DNA of 19,324 bases from Candidatus Krumholzibacteriota bacterium (lineage in GTDB: Bacteria; Krumholzibacteriota; Krumholzibacteriia; Krumholzibacteriales; Krumholzibacteriaceae): the NCBI GenBank assembly GCA_030613345.1, contig JAUWMD010000014.1, positions 1-19,324 of the forward strand. Direction: 5' to 3'. A program made the translations under genes and the position numbers. This document shows positions 8,506 to 15,677 of this stretch, piece by piece. The notes below the pieces were generated by a model that worked only from the letters and a program-made list of their open reading frames with translations, was not told the origin of the DNA and searched no databases. Position 1 is the stretch's first letter; the number at the start of each line of letters is the position of its first letter.

Positions 8506-9810
8506 TTACCTCCCCGTAATCTCTTCTCCGATAAAAGTAAAGTTACTCAGTTCCCTCAGAACTACGCTTACTGTATCCCCGGGGTTCCAGTTTTCCGATT
8601 CGACAAGCACGTTCCTGAAATGCGGAGTTCTTCCTTTCAGGAACTGATATTCCCCCTTTATGACTCGAGCGTCAAGGAGGATTTCTTCGACCGATCCGAT
8701 GCGGGCTGCAACGATCTCCATCCTGATTCGCTGTATTGTGGTATTAAGGGTCTCGAGCCTCGATTTCTTCACCTCGACGGGCACGTCGTCCTCGAGACCG
8801 GCAGACTTCGTCCCTTCTCTCGGGGAGTACTTGAATGTAAAAGCCGAGTCAAACCTGACCTTCTCGACCATAGCGAGTGTTTCCTCGAAGTCGTCCTCCG
8901 TCTCTCCCGGAAATCCCACGATTATATCGGTGGTGAAGGCGATATCGGGGCGAAGCGCCCTCGCCCTGTCGATGATATCGAGATATACTGAACTCGTGTA
9001 CCCCCTGTTCATGATCGACAGGATCCGGTCGCTTCCCGCCTGGAAAGGCAGGTGTATGTGAGGGCATATTCTGTCTGTTTCCGCCATCAGGGTGAATATC
9101 CCGTTGTCGACATCCCTGGGGTGCGTCGTGAGGAATCTGATCCTTTCGATATCTGTCTCTTCGAGTATCCTGCCGAGTAGATCGACGAATCCGCAATCCT
9201 CTGAACGGTAGGCCATCACATTCTGGCCGAGAAGCGTGACTTCCTTCGTTCCAGAGGCTTCAAGGAGACCGAGTTCCTCGATGACGGCACAGGCGTCCTT
9301 GCTCCGGAAAGTTCCCCTGACATAGGGTACGATGCAGTACGAACAATAGTTCTCGCAACCACGAGTTATGGAAAGATAACGGGAAGGCGAAGAGCCCGAA
9401 ACGCTCCGTAGCCTGTAAGTGACAGAGCCGTCCTTCTCGACCAGGACTTTTCTCCCCTCTCCCGAGACGGCCGCTGAAATTGCGGAAGGAAGCGCTGCGT
9501 AGCTGTCCGGCCCGGCGACGATATCGAGCGCCGTTACGAGTTCGAAGAGCCTGTCGCCGAGTCTCTGTGCCATGCAACCGCAGACGGCCAGGACTGCACC
9601 TTTATGCCTGGAGAGGTCGTTGAGCCGCCCTATCGCCCTCCTCTCGGCATTCTCCCTGACGCTGCAGGTGTTGACGAGGATGGCGTCCGCTTCCGACGGA
9701 TCCTTAGATATCACGAATCCTTCGCCCTCGAGCATCGATTCAAGTACTTCCGTGTCGAAAGCGTTCATCTGGCAACCGAAGCACTCGAGGTAGACCTTCT
9801 TCGGTCTCAT
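8506..9810 (-). CDS. miaB: tRNA-2-methylthio-N6-dimethylallyladenosine synthase MiaB
   Basis: MiaB is a radical-SAM enzyme that adds a methylthio group to i6A37 of tRNAs, next to the anticodon. The 434-residue protein has the three domains expected: an N-terminal methylthiotransferase domain with auxiliary-cluster cysteines Cys13 (FGCQMN), Cys49 (NTCSVRENAE) and Cys79 (GCMAQ); a radical-SAM core with CENYCSYC (Cys152, Cys156, Cys159); and a C-terminal TRAM domain after about 370. FGCQMN, NTCSVRENAE and VPYVRGTFRSK favour MiaB over RimO or MtaB. The frame is open up to 9894, but the ATG at 9810 is chosen: it overlaps the mtaB stop as ATGA, has GGAAGG 8 nt upstream and starts at MRPKKVYLECFG like the family. 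It follows its paralogue mtaB directly. Confidence 0.96.
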   Translation of the reverse strand: MRPKKVYLECFGCQMNAFDTEVLESMLEGEGFVISKDPSEADAILVNTCSVRENAERRAIGRLNDLSRHKGAVLAVCGCMAQRLGDRLFELVTALDIVAGPDSYAALPSAISAAVSGEGRKVLVEKDGSVTYRLRSVSGSSPSRYLSITRGCENYCSYCIVPYVRGTFRSKDACAVIEELGLLEASGTKEVTLLGQNVMAYRSEDCGFVDLLGRILEETDIERIRFLTTHPRDVDNGIFTLMAETDRICPHIHLPFQAGSDRILSIMNRGYTSSVYLDIIDRARALRPDIAFTTDIIVGFPGETEDDFEETLAMVEKVRFDSAFTFKYSPREGTKSAGLEDDVPVEVKKSRLETLNTTIQRIRMEIVAARIGSVEEILLDARVIKGEYQFLKGRTPHFRNVLVESENWNPGDTVSVVLRELSNFTFIGEEITGR

Positions 9811-11120
9811 GATCCGAGCCTTCCGTAAAGCCTGCCCCTGGAGTAATGCGTTATGTCGACAGGAACGAGCTTTCCGTTGAGCGTCGAAGGACAATCTACG
9901 CTCACTTCGCAGTAGCTGCCCGTAAGAGCGGTCGAGAAACGCGAGTAACGTCTGGCCTTTCCCTGGATCACGGCGATTTCGCGGCTTCCCGTGCGCGATT
10001 TCATGAATTCCCTCTTCTTTGATTTTCCCAGCCTGATCAGTTTCCGACTGCGGCTTTTCCGGGTATCCGGATCGACCTGGCCGTCCATCGTCTCGGCAGG
10101 AGTTCCCGGACGCCTCGAGAACGAGAATACGTGAAAGTAGGTCAGCGGAAGCGATCTGGCGAATTCGAAGGTTCTCCTGAAACTGGCGTCGTCCTCTCCC
10201 GGGAATCCGGTTATGATATCGGTGCCTATGCCGATGCCGCCGGAGAGCTCTCTGACAGCTTCGATCCTTTTCCTGAAGAATGCTGTGTCGTAAGGCCTGT
10301 TCATCGCGTCGAGAATGAAATCATCACCACTCTGAAGGGGTATGTGGAGATGCGGCGCCATTCTGTCCGTCCCGGATATGAGACGGAGAAGTCCCTCCGT
10401 TACCTCGTTCACTTCGATGCTGCTGAGCCTTATCCTCAGGCTGCGAGTCTCCGCGAGGATCGACTCCAACAGGCCATCGAGCGTCGGCCCGTTATTGATA
10501 TCCTTTCCGTACCTTCCGATGTGGATCCCCGTGAGGACGATTTCATCGATGCCGTTTTCCTCGAGCTTCTTCACCTGCCCCAGGACACGCTCGAACGGTA
10601 CGCTCCGGCTCCTTCCCCTTGCCCTGGGAATGATGCAGTAGGTGCATGACGCGTCGCATCCCTCCTGTATCTTTATGAACGCCCTCGAGTGCCCGTGAAA
10701 CTCCGCTATATCGTAGCATCCCAATCCTTCGGATGGCTGGCCCGGGATATCACGGCCTGCCAGTTTCTCGATGATGCCTACAATCGAATCCTTGCCCTCG
10801 TTACCGATGACAAGGTCGGTCTCGACCATTTTCTTGAGGCTACCGGCCTGGGTCTCTGCGTAGCAGCCGGTGACAATGATGGTCGAATCTGGAGCAGCCT
10901 TTCTGGCCCTTCGTATTGCGTTTCTGCATCGGGAGTCAGTTTTGCCTGTCACGGTACAGGTATTGATGATGTAGTAATCAGCATTCTCGCCGAAGCTCCT
11001 GAATTCCCAGTCCTTTCCTACGAGCACCTGCCGTATGCATTCCGATTCGTACTGGTTCAGCTTGCAGCCGAGTGTTGTGATCGAGAATGTCGGCCTTGCT
11101 TCTTCACTGCTTCTCTTCAA
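9807..11120 (-). CDS. mtaB: tRNA (t6A37) methylthiotransferase MtaB
   Basis: MtaB (YqeV type) converts t6A37 to ms2t6A37 in ANN-decoding tRNAs with radical-SAM chemistry. The 437-residue protein shows Cys19 (TLGCKLNQYES), Cys55 (NTCTVTGKTDSRCR) and Cys86 (GCYAE) for the auxiliary cluster, and CDASCTYC (Cys155, Cys159, Cys162) for the radical-SAM cluster, followed by IIPRARGRSRS. LGCKLNQYE and NTCTVT are characteristic of the MtaB branch rather than MiaB (GCQMN, NTCSVRE). A TRAM domain occupies roughly 375-437. The start is a TTG at 11120 with GGAG 7 nt upstream; no better start follows before the conserved TLGCK. It opens the block that ends in mutS and overlaps miaB by 4 bp. A strong hairpin separates it from rpsA. 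Confidence 0.93.
   Translation of the reverse strand: MKRSSEEARPTFSITTLGCKLNQYESECIRQVLVGKDWEFRSFGENADYYIINTCTVTGKTDSRCRNAIRRARKAAPDSTIIVTGCYAETQAGSLKKMVETDLVIGNEGKDSIVGIIEKLAGRDIPGQPSEGLGCYDIAEFHGHSRAFIKIQEGCDASCTYCIIPRARGRSRSVPFERVLGQVKKLEENGIDEIVLTGIHIGRYGKDINNGPTLDGLLESILAETRSLRIRLSSIEVNEVTEGLLRLISGTDRMAPHLHIPLQSGDDFILDAMNRPYDTAFFRKRIEAVRELSGGIGIGTDIITGFPGEDDASFRRTFEFARSLPLTYFHVFSFSRRPGTPAETMDGQVDPDTRKSRSRKLIRLGKSKKREFMKSRTGSREIAVIQGKARRYSRFSTALTGSYCEVSVDCPSTLNGKLVPVDITHYSRGRLYGRLGS
9819..9824 (-). promoter_or_regulatory. Ribosome binding site deciding the miaB start
   Basis: GGAAGG lies 8 nt upstream of the ATG at 9810, inside the last codons of mtaB. It supports the short form of MiaB over the longer open frame that would begin at 9894. 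Confidence 0.75.
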
Positions 11121-11145
11121 TACCTGTCTCCGTGAGGCTGATAAT

Positions 11146-11175
11146 GAAGTGAGGGTGGCAAACCACCCTCACTTC
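11146..11175 (-). terminator. Perfect 13-bp hairpin between rpsA and mtaB
   Basis: Two 13-nt arms, GAAGTGAGGGTGG and CCACCCTCACTTC, pair perfectly around a 4-nt loop (TTTG on the minus strand). It lies 36 nt after the rpsA stop and 25 nt before the mtaB start. On the minus strand it is followed by ATTATCAG, not a clean T tract, so it is not a textbook intrinsic terminator. It may be an attenuator, a Rho-type end stabilised by a 3' hairpin, or an RNA processing/stability element. A smaller 6-bp hairpin (ATAGTC/GACTAT, 11195-11211) lies just upstream, directly after the rpsA stop. Confidence 0.5.
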
Positions 11176-11211
11176 CGTTCATCGAACTGCATAGATAGTC
11201 AGGGAGACTAT

Positions 11212-13359
11212 TTATTCGGTCCCCTTTTTATCTTCAGGCTCTTCCGCTTCCTCCTGCTCCTCAGCGACCGGGGTTTCCGGTTCGTCGGACACAGGTTCAG
11301 CGGGGGGCGCCTCTTCAGCAGGCTCCTCCGCTTCCTCCTGCTCCTCAGCGACCGGGGCTTCCGGTTCGTCGGACACAGGTTCAGCGGGGGGCGCCTCTTC
11401 AGCAGGCTCCTCCGCTACCGGCTCCTCGACGACGGCTTTTTCGGTGTCCCCGGACTCTGATGCCGGAGCGGCATCCTCGGCTGTGACATCGATATCTTCA
11501 ACATCGTCATAGTCGTCCATCTTCGTATCAGAAGGCCTTTCATCAGAGGGCGGCTCGGTCTCCGCCTCTTCCGGCTCTTCGACGGTCATGCGGGGATGAG
11601 CATCCCTGTATTCGGCAATCTCGGTCGCAGGCCTGCCCTCGAAGAAGGCGTTCACACTGAGGACTATGCGCTTGTTCTGCGGATCGACCTTGATGACCTT
11701 GAGCGGAAGCTCCATGTCGTTCTCGAAGAAATCGGTGGGCTTCTTCATATTCTCTACACCGAGGTGCGAGAGGGGCACGAATCCCTCGACATCGTCACGC
11801 AGCTCAACAACCGCTCCCCTGTCGAGGAGACGGGTGATGACGCCGTTTGTCTCGGTACCGATGCTGAACTCGCCAGCGAGCTCGGTCCATGGGTTTTCCC
11901 GCGTCTGCTTCATGCCGAGGCTTATTCGCCGCTTGTCGCTGTCGATCTCAAGGACGACCACCTCTATGTCATCGCCCTTCTTGACCATCTCCGACGGGTG
12001 GCGGATCCTCTTTGCCCACGACATGTCCGAGATGTGGACCAGTCCATCGATCCCGTCCTCGATCTCGACGAAGGCTCCAAAGTTTGTAAGGTTCCGGACC
12101 TTGCCCTTGAGCCTTGTACCGGGAGGGTACTTGCTCTCGAGCGCCTTCCATGGATCCGGCTCGAGCTGTTTGAGGCCAAGCGAGATCTTCTCGTGCTCCT
12201 TATCTACGTTCAGGACGACAGCCTCGACGGTATCGCCAATGGCGACGACCTTGGATGGGTGCTTGACGTGTCTCGTCCATGACATCTCGGAGATGTGGAT
12301 GAGGCCCTCGATGCCCTTTTCAAGCTCGACGAATGCGCCGTAGTCTGTAATCGAAACGACCTTGCCGCGCATCTTATTCCCGATGGGATAGCGGGCTTCG
12401 ACTCCTTCCCAGGGATACGGAGTGAGCTGCTTGAGGCCGAGGGATATCCTCTCCCTCTCCCGGTCGAAATCGAGGATCTTGATCTTGAGTTTGTCGCTTA
12501 TAGCGACGACTTCCGAAGGATGGCTCACGCGGCCCCATGTAAGGTCGGTAAGATGAAGAAGGCCGTCGATACCGCCGAGATCGACGAAGGCGCCGAAATC
12601 GGTGATGTTTTTGACGATTCCTTCCCTTTCCTCCCCGACTTCGAGCTCGGCCAGAAGGGTTTTCTTCTTTTCTTCACGCTCTTCCTCGAGGACTACACGG
12701 CGGGAAACGACGATGTTGCGGCGCCTCTTGTTGAGCTTGATGATCTTGCAGTCGAGGCTCTCGCCGAGCATATCGTCGAGATTGGGAACCTGCCTGAGAG
12801 CGATCTGCGATCCGGGAAGGAATGCATCGACGCCCATGAGCTTGACGACAAGACCGCCCTTTATCCTCCTGTCGACGATTGCGCTGACGACGTGGCCGCT
12901 GTCGTAGGAATCCTTGATCTCGTCCCAGGCCCTGAGGAAATCCGCCTTGATCTTCGAAAGTACGATAAGGCCGTCCTGGTTTTCCATCTTCTCGAGAAAC
13001 ACATCGAATGAATCGCCGTGCTTCACTTCAGCGCAGTTGGCGAATTCGGAGATGGGGATCGTGCCCTCGCTCTTGAATCCGACGTCGAGGATGACCTCCT
13101 TCTCGTTGACGGAATAGACTATCCCCTTGACGATTTTGCCCTCTTTGAGCTCCTCGTTCAGTGCGGGTACGGCCTCCACCAACGCGATCCAGTCTTCCTC
13201 GGTAGTGTCCTTCTCCTCGAGCTCCTCCAACGTCACTTCGTCGAAGATCCTGAGATACGACAGGTCATTCCTGCCCGCAGGGTTTCCACCCTCCTTTTCC
13301 ATTTCTGTCCCGGGTGTCCCGGGGTCATGCTGTGTCGACTCGAATGTTTCTTCCTGCAT
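11212..13359 (-). CDS. rpsA: 30S ribosomal protein S1 with long acidic tail
   Basis: S1 is the mRNA-binding ribosomal protein that helps load and unfold messages. The 715-residue product has an acidic N-terminal extension (1-70) and six S1/OB-fold domains: about 72-138, 153-224, 239-312, 324-399, 411-486 and 498-572. Domains 3-5 are the most regular, with FGAFVD/YGAFVE/FGAFVE and HISxMSW cores; domains 1, 2 and 6 are more divergent, as is usual. After residue 575 comes an acidic, Pro-Ala-Glu-rich tail of about 140 residues with two near-identical 28-residue units. E. coli S1 has 557 residues, so the extra length is the N-terminal extension and the tail. The ATG has GGGGAG 8 nt upstream. It follows ispH by 95 bp, with a likely promoter in the gap, and is probably transcribed both by read-through and on its own. 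Confidence 0.97.
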   Translation of the reverse strand: MQEETFESTQHDPGTPGTEMEKEGGNPAGRNDLSYLRIFDEVTLEELEEKDTTEEDWIALVEAVPALNEELKEGKIVKGIVYSVNEKEVILDVGFKSEGTIPISEFANCAEVKHGDSFDVFLEKMENQDGLIVLSKIKADFLRAWDEIKDSYDSGHVVSAIVDRRIKGGLVVKLMGVDAFLPGSQIALRQVPNLDDMLGESLDCKIIKLNKRRRNIVVSRRVVLEEEREEKKKTLLAELEVGEEREGIVKNITDFGAFVDLGGIDGLLHLTDLTWGRVSHPSEVVAISDKLKIKILDFDRERERISLGLKQLTPYPWEGVEARYPIGNKMRGKVVSITDYGAFVELEKGIEGLIHISEMSWTRHVKHPSKVVAIGDTVEAVVLNVDKEHEKISLGLKQLEPDPWKALESKYPPGTRLKGKVRNLTNFGAFVEIEDGIDGLVHISDMSWAKRIRHPSEMVKKGDDIEVVVLEIDSDKRRISLGMKQTRENPWTELAGEFSIGTETNGVITRLLDRGAVVELRDDVEGFVPLSHLGVENMKKPTDFFENDMELPLKVIKVDPQNKRIVLSVNAFFEGRPATEIAEYRDAHPRMTVEEPEEAETEPPSDERPSDTKMDDYDDVEDIDVTAEDAAPASESGDTEKAVVEEPVAEEPAEEAPPAEPVSDEPEAPVAEEQEEAEEPAEEAPPAEPVSDEPETPVAEEQEEAEEPEDKKGTE
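11247..11414 (-). repeat. 84-bp in-frame tandem duplication in the rpsA tail
   Basis: Positions 11247-11330 and 11331-11414 are identical at 83 of 84 bases by direct comparison; the only difference is T at 11274 versus C at 11358. A partial, more diverged unit is visible to the left (from about 11235). The repeat is in frame (28 codons), encoding an acidic unit with EEAPPAEPVSDEPE and VAEEQEEAEEP; the single base change gives ETPV in one copy and EAPV in the other. Confidence 0.95.
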
Positions 13360-13396
13360 TAAGCTATCTCCCCTTTCATAATGGATTTAATGAAAT

Positions 13397-13425
13397 ATGA
13401 TATGCGGTTTCGGACCTGTTCGCAA
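13397..13425 (-). promoter_or_regulatory. rpsA: Probable promoter of rpsA
   Basis: On the minus strand TTGCGA (13425-13420, 4/6) is followed after exactly 17 nt by TATCAT (13402-13397, 5/6). It lies in the 95-bp gap between ispH and rpsA, and would give an AT-rich leader of about 30 nt before the strong rpsA ribosome binding site. Judged by eye only. Confidence 0.5.
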
Positions 13426-13443
13426 GCGAATTATCGCGGTAAT
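13419..13443 (-). promoter_or_regulatory. Two adjoining dyads over the rpsA -35 region (possible operator)
   Basis: TTCGC-TT-GCGAA (13430-13419) is a perfect dyad that covers the putative -35 of rpsA. It adjoins ATTACCGCGATAAT (13443-13430), a 14-nt near-palindrome with one mismatched pair. Position and symmetry suggest a protein-binding site, but short dyads also occur by chance. Confidence 0.25.
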
Positions 13444-13454
13444 GGGGAACCATC

Positions 13455-14303
13455 TCAACAGTCGGATATCTCCCGGAGACGGGCGAGGACATCCTCGATT
13501 ACCCAGTCGGGCGTGGATGTCCCTGTAGTGAGGCCTATCCTGTCCCCGTCCTCGAACCAGGAAGGGTCGATATCTTCTGCCGTTTCTATGAATCTGGCCG
13601 TGATTTCCTCGTCGACGCACATCTGGTACAGCCTCTTCGTGTTGGAGCTGCCCTTTCCCCCGACGACGAGTACTATATCAACGTTGCCGGCGAGCTCGAG
13701 CGTCGCTTCCCTTCTGAGGACAGTAGCCTGGCATATCGTGTCGTGGACGCCGAGGTCCCTGATATGTTTCTCGAGCTTGTCTATGATCTTCATTGCCTTC
13801 TCACGCGAGAAGGTAGTCTGGATCACGACTCCGCCCCGGTCTATCACGCCGACCGATTCGGCCTCTTCGAGGGTAGATATGATGATGGGATCAGGACCGG
13901 CCTGTCCGGAGATGGCACGGACTTCCGGATGGCTGCTGTCTCCTATTATAATGACCTTCCTTCCTTCATCGGCCATCTGACGCACGTATTCCTGGCTCTT
14001 TTGAACGAATGGGCACGTCGTGTCGATCAGGTTGATGCCCCTCCTGCGGGCCTCCTCGATCAGGTCCGGTATCACGCCATGAGCCCTTATGATGAGCGTG
14101 TCTCCCTCGGAGAGCTCGTCCATCGAGAAGACCGGGATAACGCCTTTCGATCTCAGGTCCTCCACCGCTTGCGGATTGTGGATGACGTCGCCGATAGAGT
14201 ACAGGGTCTTCCCTCCGCCGCCGAGGCCCTCCTCGATGAGGCTCATCGCCCTCTTCACGCCGAAGCAGAAACCGGTGATCGGCGACACGATCACTTCAAG
14301 CAT
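13455..14303 (-). CDS. ispH: 4-hydroxy-3-methylbut-2-enyl diphosphate reductase IspH
   Basis: IspH (LytB) is the iron-sulfur enzyme of the last MEP-pathway step, turning HMBPP into IPP and DMAPP. The 282-residue product has the three cluster ligands Cys13 (GFCFGV), Cys97 (DTTCPFV) and Cys191 (TICQAT). Substrate-pocket residues are visible as His42 (IHNPQ), His75 (RAHG), His125 and Glu127 (HPEV), Thr163/Thr164 (QTTFS), SSN (219-221) and Ser263 (STPDWVIE). The ATG at 14303 is preferred to the ATG at 14312, because GAGG lies 9 nt before the former but touches the latter. It overlaps the end of cmk-plsC by 8 bp. In several bacteria ispH is fused to or adjacent to rpsA; here they are separate neighbours. 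Confidence 0.97.
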   Translation of the reverse strand: MLEVIVSPITGFCFGVKRAMSLIEEGLGGGGKTLYSIGDVIHNPQAVEDLRSKGVIPVFSMDELSEGDTLIIRAHGVIPDLIEEARRRGINLIDTTCPFVQKSQEYVRQMADEGRKVIIIGDSSHPEVRAISGQAGPDPIIISTLEEAESVGVIDRGGVVIQTTFSREKAMKIIDKLEKHIRDLGVHDTICQATVLRREATLELAGNVDIVLVVGGKGSSNTKRLYQMCVDEEITARFIETAEDIDPSWFEDGDRIGLTTGTSTPDWVIEDVLARLREISDC

Positions 14304-15663
14304 ACGTCTCATCCTCGAGCATCTTCATCGCTTCATATATCATCGATGAGAGTACCGCGTAATCCCTCTTCCTGTTGTCCGATTTATAATCCTCCGGAAT
14401 GCGAATCGCCCTCCCTATACGTACCTCGAGACGACGCTTTCTCATGAAGCAGTCCTTCAACGCGTTCGATCCCGATATATAAGTGGGGATAATCGTCTTC
14501 CCCGACCGGTATGCGATCATACCGATACCCGGTTTGAATTTCTTGAGCCTCCCTGTCATTGATCTTGTACCCTCGGGAAACATCAGGATCGAGTCCCCCA
14601 GCTCGATAGCCTTGTCTATCGCCTTGATAGTCGACCTGTCGAACCCCTGCCTGTCAATCGGTATCGCATGGACTTTTCTGAGGATCCATGAAAATAATCT
14701 GTTCTTGAAGAGCTCCTTCTTGGCGACTATCCAGAGCTCTCGCTCGAATGTGGACCCGACAAAAGGAGGATCGTACCAGGATATGTGATTCGATGCAAAA
14801 AAGAAGCTCTCCGCGAACCGAAGGTTTTCCGAACCGTGGATCTTGATGCCAAACAGGAGCCACTCGAAGAATCTGATCATGTCCCGGGCTATTGTGAAGT
14901 GGATGGTACGTCCTCTCCTTACGGGATTCTTTTTCCCCCTCGGTACGTAAAGCGTCCCCAGCCTGGAAGCCTCTTTCCTTACGATTTCTTCGATGATCGT
15001 CACCTGCTCCTCAATCGTGACACCGGATGTATCGACGACAACGGCGCCGACAGGTCGCACGAGGGGGCTGTGCTCACGGCCCGAGTCGATCTTGTCCCTT
15101 CTGGCGAGATTGTGACGGATCTCATCTTCGGTCTGGATGATGCCGATCTGTCTGAGCTGTTTCACGCGGCGCTTCGTGCGGGCTTCCATGTCGGCTACGA
15201 GGAAGATCTTGACATGGGCGAAGGGAAAGACCGTGCTGCCGGTATCGCGCCCCTCCGCGACTATGCCCCCCATGTTCCCTATCTTTCTCTGGAATCGGAC
15301 CATCGCCCGGCGGACGCCCTGGTGCCTGCTGACGGGAGAGACTGCCTCCGATACATCCGGGCCGCGGATCTCGTCCCCTGAGGGTGCGCCGTCGACGAGG
15401 AGGACCGGAACACCGTCCCTGATATCGATTTCGAGGGATGTTTCTTCGGCGATCTTTGTGACCGATTCCATGTCGTCCGGATCGGTACCGGAATGCAGCA
15501 CTTTCCAGGTCACGGCCCTGTACATAGCACCTGTATCGAGATAGGTCAGATCGAGGCGCTCCGACAGTGCCTGAGCCGTCGTGCTCTTGCCCGAACCGGA
15601 GGGACCGTCGATTGTGACGATCATGTCCCGCATGAATTTCATGGAGATGTCGTTATCGTTCAT
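14296..15663 (-). CDS. Cytidylate kinase / 1-acylglycerol-3-phosphate acyltransferase fusion
   Basis: One open frame encodes two enzymes. Residues 12-232 are cytidylate kinase (Cmk), which phosphorylates CMP/dCMP: Walker A GPSGSGKST (20-28), YLDTGAMYR (41-49), VAEGRDTGSTVFP (135-147) and the lid/CMP region RRDKIDSGREHSPL (188-201). Residues about 258-455 are a PlsC-type acyltransferase, which adds an acyl chain to lysophosphatidate: NHISWYDPP (292-300, His293 and Asp298 of the HX4D motif), FPEGTRS (362-368) and IIPTYISGS (391-399). A basic linker with KKNPVRRGR joins them. The start is uncertain: the ATG at 15663 lies 14 nt after the hisC stop, but ATGs at 15642, 15633 and 15624 are also in frame and none has a convincing Shine-Dalgarno sequence. 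The neighbours hisC, ispH and rpsA match the known cmk context. Cmk-PlsC fusions are known from some lineages. Confidence 0.94.
   Translation of the reverse strand: MNDNDISMKFMRDMIVTIDGPSGSGKSTTAQALSERLDLTYLDTGAMYRAVTWKVLHSGTDPDDMESVTKIAEETSLEIDIRDGVPVLLVDGAPSGDEIRGPDVSEAVSPVSRHQGVRRAMVRFQRKIGNMGGIVAEGRDTGSTVFPFAHVKIFLVADMEARTKRRVKQLRQIGIIQTEDEIRHNLARRDKIDSGREHSPLVRPVGAVVVDTSGVTIEEQVTIIEEIVRKEASRLGTLYVPRGKKNPVRRGRTIHFTIARDMIRFFEWLLFGIKIHGSENLRFAESFFFASNHISWYDPPFVGSTFERELWIVAKKELFKNRLFSWILRKVHAIPIDRQGFDRSTIKAIDKAIELGDSILMFPEGTRSMTGRLKKFKPGIGMIAYRSGKTIIPTYISGSNALKDCFMRKRRLEVRIGRAIRIPEDYKSDNRKRDYAVLSSMIYEAMKMLEDETYA
14313..14316 (-). promoter_or_regulatory. Ribosome binding site deciding the ispH start
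   Basis: GAGG is 9 nt upstream of the ATG at 14303 but directly touches the alternative ATG at 14312, where it could not serve as a Shine-Dalgarno sequence. Confidence 0.55.
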
Positions 15664-15677
15664 GTGTGGTACCAGCT

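Noticed and set aside
9811..9894. Longer start of MiaB at 9894
   Set aside because: The extra 28 residues are read within the mtaB TRAM-coding region, do not resemble MiaB, and the ATG at 9810 has a good ribosome binding site and ATGA overlap.
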